From positions 3,624,501 through 3,688,500 of the forward strand of contig NZ_CP060713.1 in NCBI RefSeq assembly GCF_014395785.1: a stretch of 64,000 nt of DNA, in the 5' to 3' direction. Position 1 is the first letter of the stretch. Each line of letters opens with the position of its first letter. Below, one piece after another: positions 49,209 to 57,514 of the stretch. A program made the translations under genes and the position numbers. Origin of the DNA: Nocardioides mesophilus. Its GTDB lineage: Bacteria > Actinomycetota > Actinomycetes > Propionibacteriales > Nocardioidaceae. The notes beneath the pieces are model-generated. The model did not search any database. It was given only the letters and a program-made list of their open reading frames with translations, and was not told where the DNA came from.

Positions 49209-49906
49209 CACTCGTTCTCGGGCACGGTCGCGACGCCGAGTGCGATGAGCCCCTGCCCGAGCGTGTAGGTCGCCATCACCGCGCGTTCCAGCCGGGCGCT
49301 GGGTTGCGGCAGCAGGAACTTCTGGATGCCGAGCAAGGTGTCGGAGAGCAGGAAGAGCCCGGTGCCGGCCTGGATGCTGGCGCGTGACGAGGCCGGCAAC
49401 TGCGGACCGAGCATGGTCGAGCTGGCGAACATGGCGGAGATGATGGTGGCGTAGCCGGCGACCGGGCCCGCCAGTCGCGGTTCTCGTCGTCGGGCGGCCA
49501 GCGTTATCAGCGGGGCCGTGGTGGCCCAGAGCGCTCCAGCTTCCCGCAGCCCGGTCGGCCGGCGCGGCCCCCGGACCGAGGTGAACGCAGTGCCGTAGGC
49601 GACGTGAGCCGCAGCGAAGGAGCCGACCCCGGTGAGGAAGGCGGGCTCGCTCCTTCCCAGCAGGGCCGTATCCCCGGCCCAGGAGCAGAACTGTGCGGCG
49701 GCCGTGCCGCGGGCCAGTGCCGACCGCCGACCGCGGGTGGCTGTCACGAATGCCGTGCTCAGCGCCGGCATCAGGGCCGGCTTGACCAGGAACCGCGCCC
49801 GTCGGGCAGCCGCTCCTGGACGGCCTGCCAGGTAGGTGTCCGTCGCGGCGAGCGCGACATAGACGGATGAGGAGGCGGCGGTGGCGAGGGCAGGCTTGCG
49901 AGGCAC
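49208..49906 (-). CDS. YhhN/TMEM86-family protein (lysoplasmalogenase-like)
   Basis: This 232-aa protein has about seven to eight hydrophobic segments. The family pattern is FLVKPALMPAL near the first span, FCSWAGDTALL (conserved Asp) and GTGLFLLSDTLLG (conserved Ser-Asp), the proposed active-site residues. Animal homologues hydrolyse lysoplasmalogen; the bacterial substrate is not settled. The start is GTG 49906. The gene faces the LysM gene across a terminator. Confidence 0.82.
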   Translation of the reverse strand: MPRKPALATAASSSVYVALAATDTYLAGRPGAAARRARFLVKPALMPALSTAFVTATRGRRSALARGTAAAQFCSWAGDTALLGRSEPAFLTGVGSFAAAHVAYGTAFTSVRGPRRPTGLREAGALWATTAPLITLAARRREPRLAGPVAGYATIISAMFASSTMLGPQLPASSRASIQAGTGLFLLSDTLLGIQKFLLPQPSARLERAVMATYTLGQGLIALGVATVPENE

Positions 49907-49978
49907 CGGACCATCCTGGTCGGTGCGGGGTCGGGGTGCCAGGGGCGCGCGACCCTTGGTCCGGCGGGGGCTGGAGCG

Positions 49979-51400
49979 TCAGGCCGGCAGCTCCGGCGGC
50001 CGGCGGGTGAGTGTGCTTCCTCGTTTGGTGGTGATGACGTAGCTGCCGTCGTCCAGCCGTTTCACCGAGACACCCTCGGAGTGCTTCGCCATGTGGTGGC
50101 GGTGGCACAGGCAGTCGAGGTTGCACTCGCAGGTGCGGCCGGCCGGGAACGGTGTCCGGTGGTCGCACTCGCACTGGACCGCCGGGCGTTGACAGTTCGG
50201 CCAGACACAGGTGCCGTCGCGCGCCACGACCGTGCGCCAGAGGGGGTCGCTGGGCTGGTAGCCGGTGCTGGAGAGCTCGACGAACCTGCCGGAATCGTCG
50301 GTGAGCAGGCGGTACCAGGTCGATTGCGGGTCCTGAGCGATCTGCTGGATGGCGTCTGCGCTGATCACGCCCCCGCCTGCGAGCATCCCCGGGTCGTCCG
50401 TGAGCCCGATGAGGGATGAGAGCGGGACCGTGACGTTGATGACCGGCCGGGCGAACGCGCCGACGTCGGCGACGAACTCGAATGTGTCGGCCGGGTCGCC
50501 GGCGGCGTTGCCGTCGCCGTCGCCAGGACCGCTCGCGTCAGCCGCCGTTGCTGCGCCTTCTGCTGGGGACTCGTGCAGGCGGTCCTGCTCCAGCTCTGAG
50601 TTGGTGGCGCCGACCCGCAGCCGGCCGAGCAGCAGGTCCCGCATGGTGTCGGACCGCATCTGCTCCAGGGTCCGGGTCTCGCCGGGGGCCTCGCAGCGCT
50701 TCTTCGCGATCAGCGTGAGTCGGTAGTCGCACGCCAGCACGTCGTACGCCGAGCCGGTCATCGCCAGCATCGCTGTGCCGACCTCGTCGACCTTCTTCCA
50801 GGCCCGGCGCTTGTTGAACGCCTCGTGGTAGTTCTGCTTGGCCGACTTCTGGGTGAAGCGGAGCTTGCGGTAGCGAGCGGCGTTGCAGAGCCGGTGGCGC
50901 TCGATGGGGACGAGCGGGCTGTCCGGGTCGTCGTGCTTGGCGAAGTACTCCTCCATCATCTCGGCGAAGCCCTCGATGTCGGCCTCGTCGGCCAGGTCCT
51001 CCGCGGCATCGATCAGCGCCTGGGCACGCCAGAGGTCAAGTCGACCGGAGAGGCAGCGCTCCCAGACGGGCGGGAACCAGGCGGCGAGCCGATCGCGTGT
51101 CGCGAGGTCGGTCTCGATCCGCCTCTCGGGCACGTGCAGGGCCCCGCTGAACTCGAGGGCGGTCTCCCGCAGGGGAGTGGGGGCGAAATAGCCTTGGTCG
51201 GCTTCCTTGTCACCCGCCTGCTCCGCGCAGCGGTCCCGGAGGGTGGCATATGCCTCGAGGCGGTGGGCGTGGTCGGCGTTCTGCCGGACCTGCGCCTGGA
51301 CCGCGAAGGCGATCAGGTCCTGGTCGTCGAGCGTGGAGATGTGCGGGGCGGGTGGCGCCGGATTCTTGAACGGTGGTGGCTGATCGGGCGCGTCGAGCAC
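49979..51400 (-). CDS. 13E12-repeat family DUF222/HNH endonuclease-like protein
   Basis: In this 473-aa protein the DUF222 region (about 30-340) has the family cues ALIDAAEDLADEAD and RLTLIAKKRC. The C-terminal HNH nuclease motif reads CVWPNCQRPAVQCECDHRTPF...CLCHRHHMAKH (about 410-455). I move the start to GTG 51400 because GGAGG lies five bases upstream; the longest ORF (GTG 51460) would run through a LexA box. 13E12 genes in M. tuberculosis are known LexA targets, so SOS induction is expected. A Gly/Asp/Ala-rich insert lies near 305-330. Confidence 0.88.
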   Translation of the reverse strand: MLDAPDQPPPFKNPAPPAPHISTLDDQDLIAFAVQAQVRQNADHAHRLEAYATLRDRCAEQAGDKEADQGYFAPTPLRETALEFSGALHVPERRIETDLATRDRLAAWFPPVWERCLSGRLDLWRAQALIDAAEDLADEADIEGFAEMMEEYFAKHDDPDSPLVPIERHRLCNAARYRKLRFTQKSAKQNYHEAFNKRRAWKKVDEVGTAMLAMTGSAYDVLACDYRLTLIAKKRCEAPGETRTLEQMRSDTMRDLLLGRLRVGATNSELEQDRLHESPAEGAATAADASGPGDGDGNAAGDPADTFEFVADVGAFARPVINVTVPLSSLIGLTDDPGMLAGGGVISADAIQQIAQDPQSTWYRLLTDDSGRFVELSSTGYQPSDPLWRTVVARDGTCVWPNCQRPAVQCECDHRTPFPAGRTCECNLDCLCHRHHMAKHSEGVSVKRLDDGSYVITTKRGSTLTRRPPELPA

Positions 51401-51418
51401 GATGACCTCCGAGTGAAT

Positions 51419-51432
51419 CGAATGTGTGTTCG
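51419..51432. promoter_or_regulatory. LexA box of the 13E12 gene
   Basis: CGAATGTGTGTTCG with flanks giving TCGAATGTGTGTTCGA: one half-site exact, the other one mismatch (CGAAT). It lies 19 nt before the revised GTG start. Confidence 0.78.
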
Positions 51433-51482
51433 AAATCACTACATCAGGTACCTCCGACACTTTTCGTGCCGATCCACAGGGG

Positions 51483-52346
51483 CTACTCGTATTGGCCCGA
51501 AAGGACCGCGGTGGCCTCGCTGACCCTCAGCGGTGTCGGCGGCCCTGCGATGGTGACCGTCTCCGCGATGTCCTGCCACGCTCCGCCGTTCACCCGGAAT
51601 CGCGCCGAGTAGGTGACGTCCACCCGCGCCTGCACCGTCTGGTAGGCGTCCGAGTACACGTGGGTGACCTCCTTGGCCGGGTAGGGAGCGCCCGGCGTCG
51701 TGGTCGACGTGCTCGTGCCGTCGCCGTGCAACCAGGTGTACTGCGTGGGTTCCGCTTCGATGTCGACGCGCTGGCCGAGCAGCGTGATGGTGCGGCTGAA
51801 GCTTCGTGGCTCGGCGTAGAAGATGGTCTCGAAGTTGACCAGCGTCTTGTCGGCCGGCTGGGTCTTCGCCTCGATCGCCGGTAGCCCGAGGCGTCGCAGC
51901 GCGTTGAGTACCAGCGCCGGCGTGACTGTCGGCTTCGGGGTGTCGGCCAGCGTGGGCGGGCGCCCGAAGCATTGTGAGCCAATTGCCTCCCATCGACCGT
52001 CTGGTCGTCGAGCCCACAGGTCCCACAGTCGCTCGACCGGATCCGAACAGATTCGCGCAGCCGCGCAATCCAAGGTCGCGTCCCCGGGCCCGTTGGGATC
52101 GAAGCGGCGGCAGACGGACGACCATTGGTACTCCACGAATTCCGTGACCGACTTCTTCCCTGATACCGGAGCGAAAGTCACAGGATCATTGCCTTCTGAA
52201 GACTGTCCACAAGTCATGCCGAGGACAAGGACGTGGGCATCGGACCCGCCCGCACCCGCGCAACTGGGATCGCCATACGACGGAGCAATGTGGCCGACAG
52301 ACAGCAACGTGAAGACGGCCGCGACGAAGCAGGCGCGGACCCGCAT
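51483..52346 (-). CDS. Secreted protein with PKD-like domain
   Basis: This 287-aa protein has a signal peptide (about 1-25, MRVRACFVAAVFTLLSVGHI...). Four to six cysteines lie in the first 120 residues, which suggests disulfides. The C-terminal half (about 185-275) resembles a PKD/Ig-like domain: YTWLHGDGTSTSTTTPG...VTHVYSDAYQTVQARVDV. Similar secreted PKD proteins in actinobacteria are of unknown function. Its ATG overlaps the stop of the upstream lipoprotein gene (ATGA), so they are coupled. Confidence 0.72.
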   Translation of the reverse strand: MRVRACFVAAVFTLLSVGHIAPSYGDPSCAGAGGSDAHVLVLGMTCGQSSEGNDPVTFAPVSGKKSVTEFVEYQWSSVCRRFDPNGPGDATLDCAAARICSDPVERLWDLWARRPDGRWEAIGSQCFGRPPTLADTPKPTVTPALVLNALRRLGLPAIEAKTQPADKTLVNFETIFYAEPRSFSRTITLLGQRVDIEAEPTQYTWLHGDGTSTSTTTPGAPYPAKEVTHVYSDAYQTVQARVDVTYSARFRVNGGAWQDIAETVTIAGPPTPLRVSEATAVLSGQYE

Positions 52347-52912
52347 CAGGACGACACCAGATCCAGGCGAGACACCTCGTATCCGCTTGGCTGGCGAACG
52401 AGGAACATGGTCATGGGCTGCCTTTGTCCTGGGTGCCGGGTCGTCTTTCCCCGGCGATCGACGGCTACTTCGGCCTCTAAGTAGACGCCCAGAGACAAGA
52501 CCGAAGCCGCTGCAGTTGTCTTCAGGCTGCGGATAGAAGTGACCGTCCAGCCGTCCGACTCGATGTGGCCGCCCGCCTGGTACACCTTCTCGATGTTGCT
52601 GGCGATGGCCTCGCACGAGACGCAGTCCTCGGCGCCGAGGGCTCTCAGCTCATCCGTGTCGCCCGTGGCAGCGGCGTAGTTGATGGAGTCGAAGTAGTGC
52701 CGGGCAAATGCCTTGGCGGCGGCGGGGGACGTGCCGGACGCCGCAGGCGGGAGGGAGGGCGGCGTGGCGCTCGGTGACGGCGCCGGTGCGGAGGAGCTGG
52801 CCGACGGCGACGGCGACGGCAGCGGCGCCGGCTCGGCCGACGACGTACACGCCGACAGGGCCGCAAGGCCCAGCAGGACCGGCCCGACCACGACGCGTGC
52901 CACTCGCATCAT
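52346..52912 (-). CDS. DUF6318-type lipoprotein (copy 1)
   Basis: This 188-aa protein has a lipobox Leu-Ser-Ala-Cys22, then a long Ser/Pro/Ala linker (about 25-62) and a domain of about 120 residues with FARHYFDSINYAAATGDTDEL, a CVSC pair and GGHIESDGWTV. The same domain occurs in the neighbouring gene. GGGGG lies four bases before ATG 52912; the upstream extension to 52981 has no lipoprotein sense. It is coupled to the PKD gene. Role unknown; the fold looks like an NTF2-like envelope lipoprotein. Confidence 0.78.
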   Translation of the reverse strand: MMRVARVVVGPVLLGLAALSACTSSAEPAPLPSPSPSASSSAPAPSPSATPPSLPPAASGTSPAAAKAFARHYFDSINYAAATGDTDELRALGAEDCVSCEAIASNIEKVYQAGGHIESDGWTVTSIRSLKTTAAASVLSLGVYLEAEVAVDRRGKTTRHPGQRQPMTMFLVRQPSGYEVSRLDLVSS

Positions 52913-53040
52913 CCGACCCCCATGACGTCGACCCGAGCCGCCCGTGCGAAGGGCGGTTGACCCGGGCGAATCTACCCACACCGGACCGCGGGACGGAACC
53001 CCGATTGCTCAGGGTTGTGGAAGACGGGACAGGCGGGGAG

Positions 53041-53547
53041 TCAGCGGGGGGAGAGGTCCTGGACGTGCCACTCGCCGTCGTTGCGGACCAGGTGCAGCCG
53101 GAAGCCCTGCCGGCCACCGGGGTACGTCTGCGGCTTGGCGCCCTTCTCGGCGAACACCTGCTGCTCGGCGATCTGCACCGTCACCATCAGCCCGGCCTCG
53201 TCGTCCGTGGCGCCGGCCTCGGGCACGATCTTCTCGATCTGCCAGCCATCGGTCTCGACGTGCCCGCCGCTGCCGTAGATGGTGTCGAGCCGCTTGGCGA
53301 AGTCCAGGCAGGCCTTGCAGTCCGGCGCGGCCAGCGACTTGAACGTCTTCGTGTCACCGCTCGTGGTCGCCTCGTTGAGCGTGTCCACCCAGTACCCGGC
53401 GAACTGCTCCGCTCCGGCCTCACCCGCGTTGTCGGCGTAGGCCGGGCGCTCCGAGGCACCCGACGCCGCCTCGTCCGACGTCGATGCGCCGCACGCGGAC
53501 AGGCCGAGCACGAGAGCGAGCAGGAGAGCGGCTAGGCGGGCAATCAC
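53041..53547 (-). CDS. DUF6318-type lipoprotein (copy 2)
   Basis: This 168-aa paralogue of the adjacent lipoprotein lacks the Ser/Pro linker. Lipobox Leu-Ser-Ala-Cys19; domain with FAGYWVDTLNEATTSGDTKTF, CKAC, GGHVETDGWQI and a C-terminal strand pair GFRLHLVRNDGEWHVQDL. GTG start. Both copies keep the Cys-x-x-Cys pair and the GGHxExDGW signature, so they arose by duplication and are 128 nt apart. Confidence 0.8.
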   Translation of the reverse strand: MIARLAALLLALVLGLSACGASTSDEAASGASERPAYADNAGEAGAEQFAGYWVDTLNEATTSGDTKTFKSLAAPDCKACLDFAKRLDTIYGSGGHVETDGWQIEKIVPEAGATDDEAGLMVTVQIAEQQVFAEKGAKPQTYPGGRQGFRLHLVRNDGEWHVQDLSPR

Positions 53548-53601
53548 GCGTCGATCCTGACACGCAGGGGCAGCGAACCACGAACCGGGGACAATCACGG
53601 A

Positions 53602-54006
53602 ATGGACACGAATCCTGCCGGCTACTCGGGCAAGCCGCTGGTGGAGAAGCTCGGCGTGAAGCCGGGGCTCGTCGTGTACGTCGACCACGGTCCCGACCAC
53701 GTGGACGAGCTGCTCGACGGCGCGCCGTACCTCACCCGACTCCCGCGCCAGGCCGACCTCACGCTCACCTTCCACACCCGCCGCAGCGGGCTCGCGCGCC
53801 GGCTGCCGACCCTGGTCGAGCACACGAGCACCGCCGGGATGATCTGGGTCTGCTGGCCGAAGAAGGCCAGCAAGGTGGACACCGACGTCACCGAGGACGT
53901 GGTCCGCGAGGTCGCCCTGCCGCTCGGTCTCGTCGACGTGAAGGTGTGCGCGGTCGACCAGACCTGGAGCGGCCTGAAGCTGGTACGGCGGCGCGCCGCC
54001 CGCTAA
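53602..54006 (+). CDS. DUF3052 family protein
   Basis: This 134-aa protein shows the family pattern GYSGKPLVEKLGVKPGLVVYVDHGP, then AGMIWVCWPKKASKVDTDVTEDVVREVALPLGLVDVKVCAVDQTWSGLKLV. The fold is small alpha/beta. Function unknown; common in actinobacteria. The start ATG follows GACAATCACGGA, which may be a -10 with leaderless spacing. The 3' end overlaps a convergent membrane-protein gene by 4 nt. Confidence 0.85.
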   Translation: MDTNPAGYSGKPLVEKLGVKPGLVVYVDHGPDHVDELLDGAPYLTRLPRQADLTLTFHTRRSGLARRLPTLVEHTSTAGMIWVCWPKKASKVDTDVTEDVVREVALPLGLVDVKVCAVDQTWSGLKLVRRRAAR

Positions 54007-54347
54007 CGAGCCGCGCGCCGGCCCGTGGAGCGCCGGGGACGGTACTCGCTGATCAGGCCGAGGGCGACGAGGATCCGGGCGAGCAGCACGAACACCAGCA
54101 GCAGGCAGAGGGTCGCGCCGATCGTGGCCGCCCCGGTGAACGCCCAGGCGAGGGCGTTGCCGCCACGGGCGAGCTGGCCGAAGTCGATGGCCGCGCTGAC
54201 CAGGAAGTACCACGCGACACCGGCTGCCACCGCGCCGAGACTGAGACCGCCGAGCTGCGGGAGCCGGCTCGGCCGCTTGGCCTTCTCGGCCCTGCGCCTG
54301 CCGCCCGCCTCTGCCACCACGCCTCGTCCGGTCCGCGTCGCCACCAT
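54003..54347 (-). CDS. Hypothetical two-span membrane protein
   Basis: This 114-aa protein has a basic N-terminus, transmembrane segments at about 38-57 and 68-98 (LCLLLVFVLLARILVALGL) and an Arg-rich tail (YRPRRSTGRRAAR). Start ATG 54347; GTG 54353 would add two residues. No known family. It is divergent from the repeat-protein/M50 unit, with about 50 nt between starts. Confidence 0.62.
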   Translation of the reverse strand: MVATRTGRGVVAEAGGRRRAEKAKRPSRLPQLGGLSLGAVAAGVAWYFLVSAAIDFGQLARGGNALAWAFTGAATIGATLCLLLVFVLLARILVALGLISEYRPRRSTGRRAAR

Positions 54348-54502
54348 TGCCACGGGCGCATTCTGTCCTATCTGGGCGGTTTGCGGGGAGGAACCGGATG
54401 ATGCGGACCAGGGTGTCGCAACGGGTCCGTTTGTGTGCGGGACGACATGGGTACGAACCGGCGCATTCGACCACCAATCGACGCCACGGGGAGACCACCA
54501 TC

Positions 54503-55156
54503 ATGACGGACGACACGGGCCTGAGCCCTGAGGAGCTCTCGGCCGAGACCGCCACCGCACTGCCGGACAAGGAGGTCGTGTCGATCCTCGACCTCAACGC
54601 CGACCTCGACCTGGCCATCGACGCCGCCGCGCCGATCGATCTCGCGGTCGCCGCGAACGCCAACGTGGCGGCCCCGATCAACGCGGCCGCCAGCGCCAAC
54701 CTCCTCTCGGAGGGCTCCGAGGCCCAGGCGATGGGCGACCAGGGCGTGATGATCGACCAGAACATCGCCGCCGACGCCAACGCCACCGCGGACCAGCAGA
54801 GCGACCTCGACCAGGGCAACGACGTCGTCGACGACGGCACCGGCACCGACCCGGCCGCAACCGACCCGACCGCCGCCACCACCACGACCGACACCACCGC
54901 GGACGCGCTCGGCAGCGGCTCCCTGCTCGACGTGGACGTCAACCTCGACGCGGACGCCGACATCGCCGCCCCGATCAACGGTGCGGTCGCCGCGAACGCC
55001 AACGTGGCCGCCCCGATCAACGCCGGTGTCGCCGCCAACGTCGGCTCGATCGACAGCGACGCGATCGCGGTCTCGCAGCAGGACGCGATCATCAACCAGA
55101 ACATCGAGGGCGAGGCCAACGCCGACTCCGGCCAGGACTCGGACATCCGCCAGTAG
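54503..55156 (+). CDS. Duplicated 78-residue repeat protein upstream of an M50 protease (precursor-like)
   Basis: This 217-aa, strongly acidic protein lacks Cys, Trp, Tyr and Phe. N-terminal segment 1-26 (SPEELSAETATALPDKEVVSIL) looks like a leader. Residues 27-104 and 140-217 are two ungapped 78-residue repeats, about half identical by eye, sharing AAPI, AANANVAAPIN, QNI and a final Gln. A Thr/Asp/Ala linker (105-139) joins them. ATG 54503 has GGGGAGA eight bases upstream; an in-frame ATG at 54398 with GGGGAGGA five bases upstream would add 35 residues. It lies 36 nt before the protease. No known family. Confidence 0.72.
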   Translation: MTDDTGLSPEELSAETATALPDKEVVSILDLNADLDLAIDAAAPIDLAVAANANVAAPINAAASANLLSEGSEAQAMGDQGVMIDQNIAADANATADQQSDLDQGNDVVDDGTGTDPAATDPTAATTTTDTTADALGSGSLLDVDVNLDADADIAAPINGAVAANANVAAPINAGVAANVGSIDSDAIAVSQQDAIINQNIEGEANADSGQDSDIRQ

Positions 55157-55192
55157 CGCACCCGACACGACAAGCGTCCTGGGACGACGACC

Positions 55193-57514
55193 GTGAGCAC
55201 CCCCGCCACCGAGCGGGAGGCCCTGCGCCGCGCCGACGGCCTCCAGCTGATCGGGGAGATGGCGGGATCCGGATACCGGGTCCCGCCCTCCCTGGTCCGC
55301 CGCGGCGACGGCCAGACCCTCCAGCTGACCACCCTGCTCTACCTCACCCTCGAGGCCGTGGACGGCCGCCGCAGCGTCGAGGAGGTGGCCGACGCCGTCT
55401 CCGCCCGGTTCGGCAAGCGGGTCAGTGCCGACAACGTCCGCAGCCTGGTGGCCGACCAGCTTCAGCCCCTCGGGCTGCTCGCGCGGGCCGACGGCAGCCA
55501 GCCGGAGGTGAAGCGGTCCAACCCGCTGCTCGGCCTCAGGTTCCGCTACTCGGTCACCGACCCCGAGCGCACCCGGCGGCTGACGGACCCGTTCACCGTG
55601 CTGTTCCGGCCGTTCGTGCTGGTGCCGCTGCTGGCCGCCTTCGCGTTGGTCTGCTGGTGGGTCTTCTTCGAGAAGGGGCTGGCCTCGGCGACGTACCAGG
55701 CCTTCGACCACCCGGGCCTGCTGCTGCTCGTCTTCGTCGTCACGGTGCTCTCGGCGGGGTTCCACGAGTTCGGCCACGCGGCGGCGGCGCGGTACGGCGG
55801 CTCCATCCCGGGGGTCATGGGGGCCGGCGTCTATCTGGTGTGGCCGGCGTTCTACACCGACGTCACGGACTCCTACCGCCTCGGCCGGGCAGGGCGGGTG
55901 CGCACCGACCTCGGCGGCCTCTACTTCAACGCGATCGTGGCGGTCGCGATCGCCGGCGTCTGGTGGGCCAGCGGGTACGACGCGCTGCTGCTCGTCGTCG
56001 CGACGCAGATCCTCCAGATGGTGCGCCAGCTGACGCCGCTCGTGCGCTTCGACGGCTACCACGTGCTGGCCGACGTGACCGGCGTCCCGGACCTATACCA
56101 CCGGATCAAGCCGACGCTGCTCGGCGCGCTGCCGTGGCGGTGGGGCGACCCGGAGGCCCGGCTGCTGAAGCCGTGGGCGCGCACGGTCGTGACTGTCTGG
56201 GTGCTGGTCGTGGTGCCGCTGCTGCTGTTCACGCTGGCGATGCTGGTGCTCGCGATGCCGCGGGTATTGGCGACCGCATGGGCGCAGCTCGAGCAGCGGC
56301 AGGGTGCGCTGGGTGCGGCCTGGGGCGACGGTGACCTGGTGCAGAGCGGTGCACAGCTGCTGACCATGGCGGCGATCGCGCTGCCGATCCTCGGCACGTT
56401 CCTGGTGCTCGGCCGGGTGCTGCGCCGCGCCGGCCGGTCGGTCTGGCGCGGCACGGCCGGCCACCCGGTGCGCCGTACCCTCGCCGGCATCACCGCACTG
56501 GCCGTCGTCGCGGCGCTGGTCTGGGTGTGGTGGCCGGACGGGCGGACCTACCGGCCGATCCAGCCGGACGAGCGGGGCACGCTGGCCGACGCGGTGGCCG
56601 CCGTCCCGGTCAGCGCAGGCCTCGCCCGGCCCGCGCCCGAGGTCGCGTTGCGCGCCGGCGAGCGGGGCCGCGCTACGGCCGTGTGGGACACCGACGAGCC
56701 TCTGCCGACCCGCACGCAGCCGCGACTCGCGCTGGTGATGGTCCCGCGGCCCGGCGCCGACGCGGCCACGGCGCGGACCTGGGTCTTCCCGTTCGACAAG
56801 CCGCTCGCCCCCGGTCCCGGCGACAACCAGGCGCTGGCGGTGAACACCGAGGACGGCACGGTCGTCTACGACACCGCCTTCGCGCTGGTCTGGGTGGAGG
56901 ACGGGGCGGAGGCGCTGAACACCAACGAGGCCTACGCTTTCGCGAGCTGCACCTCCTGCGGCGCCGTCTCGATCGCCTTCCAGGTCGTGCTCGTCGTCGG
57001 CGACAACCACACCGCCGTACCGCAGAACCTCTCGGGCGCGGTCAACTCCGACTGCGTGAACTGCCTGACCTACGCGCTGGCGCAGCAGCTCTTCATCACC
57101 CTCGACGGGCCGCTGTCGGAGGACGCGATGGCGCAGCTCGATGCGCTGTGGGCGCAGATCGCCGCCTACGCCGCGGACATCGAGAACGTCCCGCTCGGCG
57201 AGATCGACGATCGCCTCGACGAGTTCGAGACCCAGATCCTCGCGATCATCGAGGCCGACCAGCCGGGGACGCTGCCGTCCGCGCCGGCCTCAGCGACGCC
57301 GTCGGGATCCGCGACGGCATCCGCGGCGGCGTCCGGCAGCGCGCTGCCGTCGGCCGGTACGTCGTCGGGCGCCTCGTCCACGCCGTCCCCGTCTCCGACG
57401 GGTGCTACGTCGCCCAGCGGCTCACCGACGCCCACACCTTCAGCTGCCGCGCCCACTCCCTCGCCCTCAGCGCCGTCACCGTCAGCCTCCCCGGCTGCCG
57501 CGGCCTCTCAGTAG
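55193..57514 (+). CDS. M50-type membrane metallopeptidase with PqqD-like N-domain
   Basis: This 773-aa multi-domain protein has a PqqD/RRE-like helix-sheet domain at about 35-105 (LYLTLEAVDGRRSVEEVADAV). The M50 membrane protease core follows, with zinc motif HEFGH at 191-195 and a second Asp in RFDGYHVLAD near 287. Eight or so spans run from about 140 to 445. An extracellular domain (about 450-690) has CTSC and CVNC pairs and a coiled helix, and the tail (about 690-773) is Ser/Pro/Ala-rich. It resembles YydH-type peptide zinc metalloproteases. The upstream repeat protein is its likely substrate or partner. Confidence 0.84.
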   Translation: MSTPATEREALRRADGLQLIGEMAGSGYRVPPSLVRRGDGQTLQLTTLLYLTLEAVDGRRSVEEVADAVSARFGKRVSADNVRSLVADQLQPLGLLARADGSQPEVKRSNPLLGLRFRYSVTDPERTRRLTDPFTVLFRPFVLVPLLAAFALVCWWVFFEKGLASATYQAFDHPGLLLLVFVVTVLSAGFHEFGHAAAARYGGSIPGVMGAGVYLVWPAFYTDVTDSYRLGRAGRVRTDLGGLYFNAIVAVAIAGVWWASGYDALLLVVATQILQMVRQLTPLVRFDGYHVLADVTGVPDLYHRIKPTLLGALPWRWGDPEARLLKPWARTVVTVWVLVVVPLLLFTLAMLVLAMPRVLATAWAQLEQRQGALGAAWGDGDLVQSGAQLLTMAAIALPILGTFLVLGRVLRRAGRSVWRGTAGHPVRRTLAGITALAVVAALVWVWWPDGRTYRPIQPDERGTLADAVAAVPVSAGLARPAPEVALRAGERGRATAVWDTDEPLPTRTQPRLALVMVPRPGADAATARTWVFPFDKPLAPGPGDNQALAVNTEDGTVVYDTAFALVWVEDGAEALNTNEAYAFASCTSCGAVSIAFQVVLVVGDNHTAVPQNLSGAVNSDCVNCLTYALAQQLFITLDGPLSEDAMAQLDALWAQIAAYAADIENVPLGEIDDRLDEFETQILAIIEADQPGTLPSAPASATPSGSATASAAASGSALPSAGTSSGASSTPSPSPTGATSPSGSPTPTPSAAAPTPSPSAPSPSASPAAAASQ

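Noticed and set aside
54503-55156. Curli-like functional amyloid for the duplicated repeat protein
   Set aside because: Gln/Asn spacing resembles curlin repeats only loosely; the protein lacks the Gly and aromatic positions, so I keep this as no more than an idea.
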